Shown here: positions 5,582 through 6,553 of the stretch, piece after piece
Position numbering within the stretch: the first letter of the stretch is position 1
Layout of the letters: every line of letters starts with the position of its first letter
NCBI GenBank assembly: GCA_915070155.1
Contig: CAJZFK010000038.1
Coordinates: 1 to 6,553 of the forward strand
DNA: 6,553 nt
Source of the DNA: an uncultured Candidatus Saccharibacteria bacterium
Lineage (GTDB): Bacteria; Patescibacteriota; Saccharimonadia; Saccharimonadales; Saccharimonadaceae
Reading direction: 5' to 3'
Position numbers and translations under genes: made by a program
Notes under the pieces: generated by a model
Told to the model about the DNA's origin: nothing
The model's input: only the letters and a program-made list of their open reading frames with translations
Databases searched by the model: none

Positions 5582-6553
5582 ATGTCGCAAAAACCAACTT
5601 TTGACTATGACTATATCGTAATTGGTAGTGGCGCCGGCGGTTCGCCCGCAGCTAGCATATTAGCAAGTGCCGGAAAAAAAGTTGCTGTTGTAGAAAAATC
5701 AACATTCGGCGGGGAATCACCAAACTGGGGAGATGTACCAACTGGATTCTTAACTCACGCTCTTAACGTTTATCAAACAGCCAAAGATGCTGCTAAGTTT
5801 GGGTTGCGCACTAACTCGGTTGGGTATAATTACCCTTCTCTACTCTCCTGGAAAGACAAAGTTGTAAAGAGAACTGGAGCTGGCGGCAATCGCTATTATT
5901 ACGAAAAGCAAGGCATTAGTGTTTTTGCTGGCAATGCACATTTCTTGAGTCCGAATGAAATCGCCGTCAATCGAAGACACTTGTCTGCTCGCAAATTTCT
6001 CATTGCAACTGGATCTGATTGGCAAATTCCAGAAATACCTGGATTAAGCGCCGTTTCTTACCACACTCCAAAAACTATTTTTAACTTGAAGCGACCACCA
6101 AAAACCATGTTCATTGTTGGCGCGGGAGCTACGGCGCTAGAATTGACGCACATCTTCTCCACCCTGGGAACAAAAGTTTACGTAGCAGAGAAATCGCCCA
6201 GGATATTATCAACATTTGACCCAGAAGTCAGTGCTTTGGTTACGAATGACGCAAAAAATCGCAATATTTCAATCTTAGCTCGCACTAAGATTATCGCTAT
6301 ACAAAAATCGTCCATACAAAAGCGCGTCACTTTTCTGCAAGGGCGAATAGAAAAATCTGTACGCGTTGATGAGATTCTAATTGCCGACCAACAATTGCCT
6401 GCAATGGATTTAGGTTTAGAAAACGCCGGCGTAAAATATACCGAAAATGGCATTTTGGTTAATTCTTCCCTGCAAACTTCCGCTCGGCATATTTTTGCCG
6501 CAGGAAATGTAACTGACGCCAATATCCAAACTCACACAGCTTTAGCACAGAGT
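5582..6553 (+). CDS. Cysteine-free FAD/NAD(P)-dependent oxidoreductase (lipoamide dehydrogenase/mercuric reductase family), 3' end cut
   Basis: 324 residues are visible; family members have about 450-470, so the C-terminal dimerisation domain with the catalytic His-Glu is outside the window. Seen: FAD Rossmann motif GSGAGG (15-20) with Glu38 closing the second strand; ATGS (142-145) before IPEIPGL; an NAD(P) Rossmann motif GAGATALE (180-187), with Ala where the third Gly is usual, and Glu203 at the ribose-binding position, which favours NADH. The family's redox box GGTCxNxGCxPSK is here GGESPNWGDVPTG (43-55): both cysteines are replaced (Ser46, Asp51), and there is no cysteine in all 324 residues. 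The later GRxPN motif reads QQLPA (270-274) and AGD reads AGN (307-309). It should therefore still bind FAD but cannot do dithiol-disulfide exchange. An NAD(P)H oxidase, quinone or other electron transfer, or a redox sensor are possible roles. It is the third gene of a coupled operon. Confidence 0.9.
   Translation, partial: MSQKPTFDYDYIVIGSGAGGSPAASILASAGKKVAVVEKSTFGGESPNWGDVPTGFLTHALNVYQTAKDAAKFGLRTNSVGYNYPSLLSWKDKVVKRTGAGGNRYYYEKQGISVFAGNAHFLSPNEIAVNRRHLSARKFLIATGSDWQIPEIPGLSAVSYHTPKTIFNLKRPPKTMFIVGAGATALELTHIFSTLGTKVYVAEKSPRILSTFDPEVSALVTNDAKNRNISILARTKIIAIQKSSIQKRVTFLQGRIEKSVRVDEILIADQQLPAMDLGLENAGVKYTENGILVNSSLQTSARHIFAAGNVTDANIQTHTALAQS

Noticed and set aside
5840..6522. Minus-strand frames of 61 and 114 codons
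   Set aside because: They lie opposite the flavoprotein gene, which shows FAD and NAD(P) motifs in order.
5582..6553. Flavoprotein as a decaying pseudogene
   Set aside because: The frame is open over all 324 codons, the FAD Rossmann motif is intact, and the gene has a well-placed ribosome binding site in a coupled operon.
1..6553. CRISPR arrays, insertion sequences, attachment sites or long repeats
   Set aside because: No regularly spaced repeats, transposase-like frames, or inverted terminal repeats were seen; the only clear hairpin is the tRNA terminator.

Overview
The window looks like a piece of a small-genome bacterial chromosome, most probably Patescibacteria/CPR and possibly Saccharibacteria. 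This is an inference with no marker gene behind it. It rests on: a CPR-looking MurJ N-terminus (Pro-Asp-Phe in the conserved motif and loss of charged residues that E. coli MurJ needs); a short TilS of about 278 residues; very compact spacing; and a derived, cysteine-free flavoprotein. Roughly 2,000 codons contain no in-frame TGA, and tilS ends in TGA, so the genetic code appears standard (no TGA-to-glycine recoding as in Gracilibacteria/SR1).

Left part (1-4047, minus strand): a tight three-gene run transcribed right to left, tilS -> ftsH -> murJ. The intergenic gaps are 28 and 6 bases. TilS makes lysidine on tRNA-Ile(CAU), FtsH is the membrane AAA+ zinc protease, and MurJ is the lipid II flippase. 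murJ is cut by the left window edge. An extended -10 element lies exactly one promoter distance before the tilS GTG, which suggests a leaderless mRNA. Another lies over the end of tilS and could serve ftsH.

Middle (4048-4554): a tRNA with anticodon CAT (probably elongator Met) on the plus strand, with a good sigma-70-type promoter and a strong intrinsic terminator. It is head-to-head with tilS. Next comes a 54-residue unknown protein gene on the minus strand, then a 140-base divergent promoter region.

Right part (4555-6553, plus strand): a coupled three-gene cassette. It encodes a six-helix membrane protein of unknown function, a stand-alone ATP-cone (nucleotide-sensing) protein overlapping it by 7 bases, and an FAD/NAD(P)-dependent oxidoreductase of the lipoamide dehydrogenase/mercuric reductase family whose ribosome binding site overlaps the preceding stop codon. 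The flavoprotein has lost both redox-active cysteines and shows changes at two other family motifs. It is cut by the right window edge. This cassette is the most novel item here: a nucleotide-sensing module, a membrane module and a non-dithiol flavoprotein that seem to be made together.
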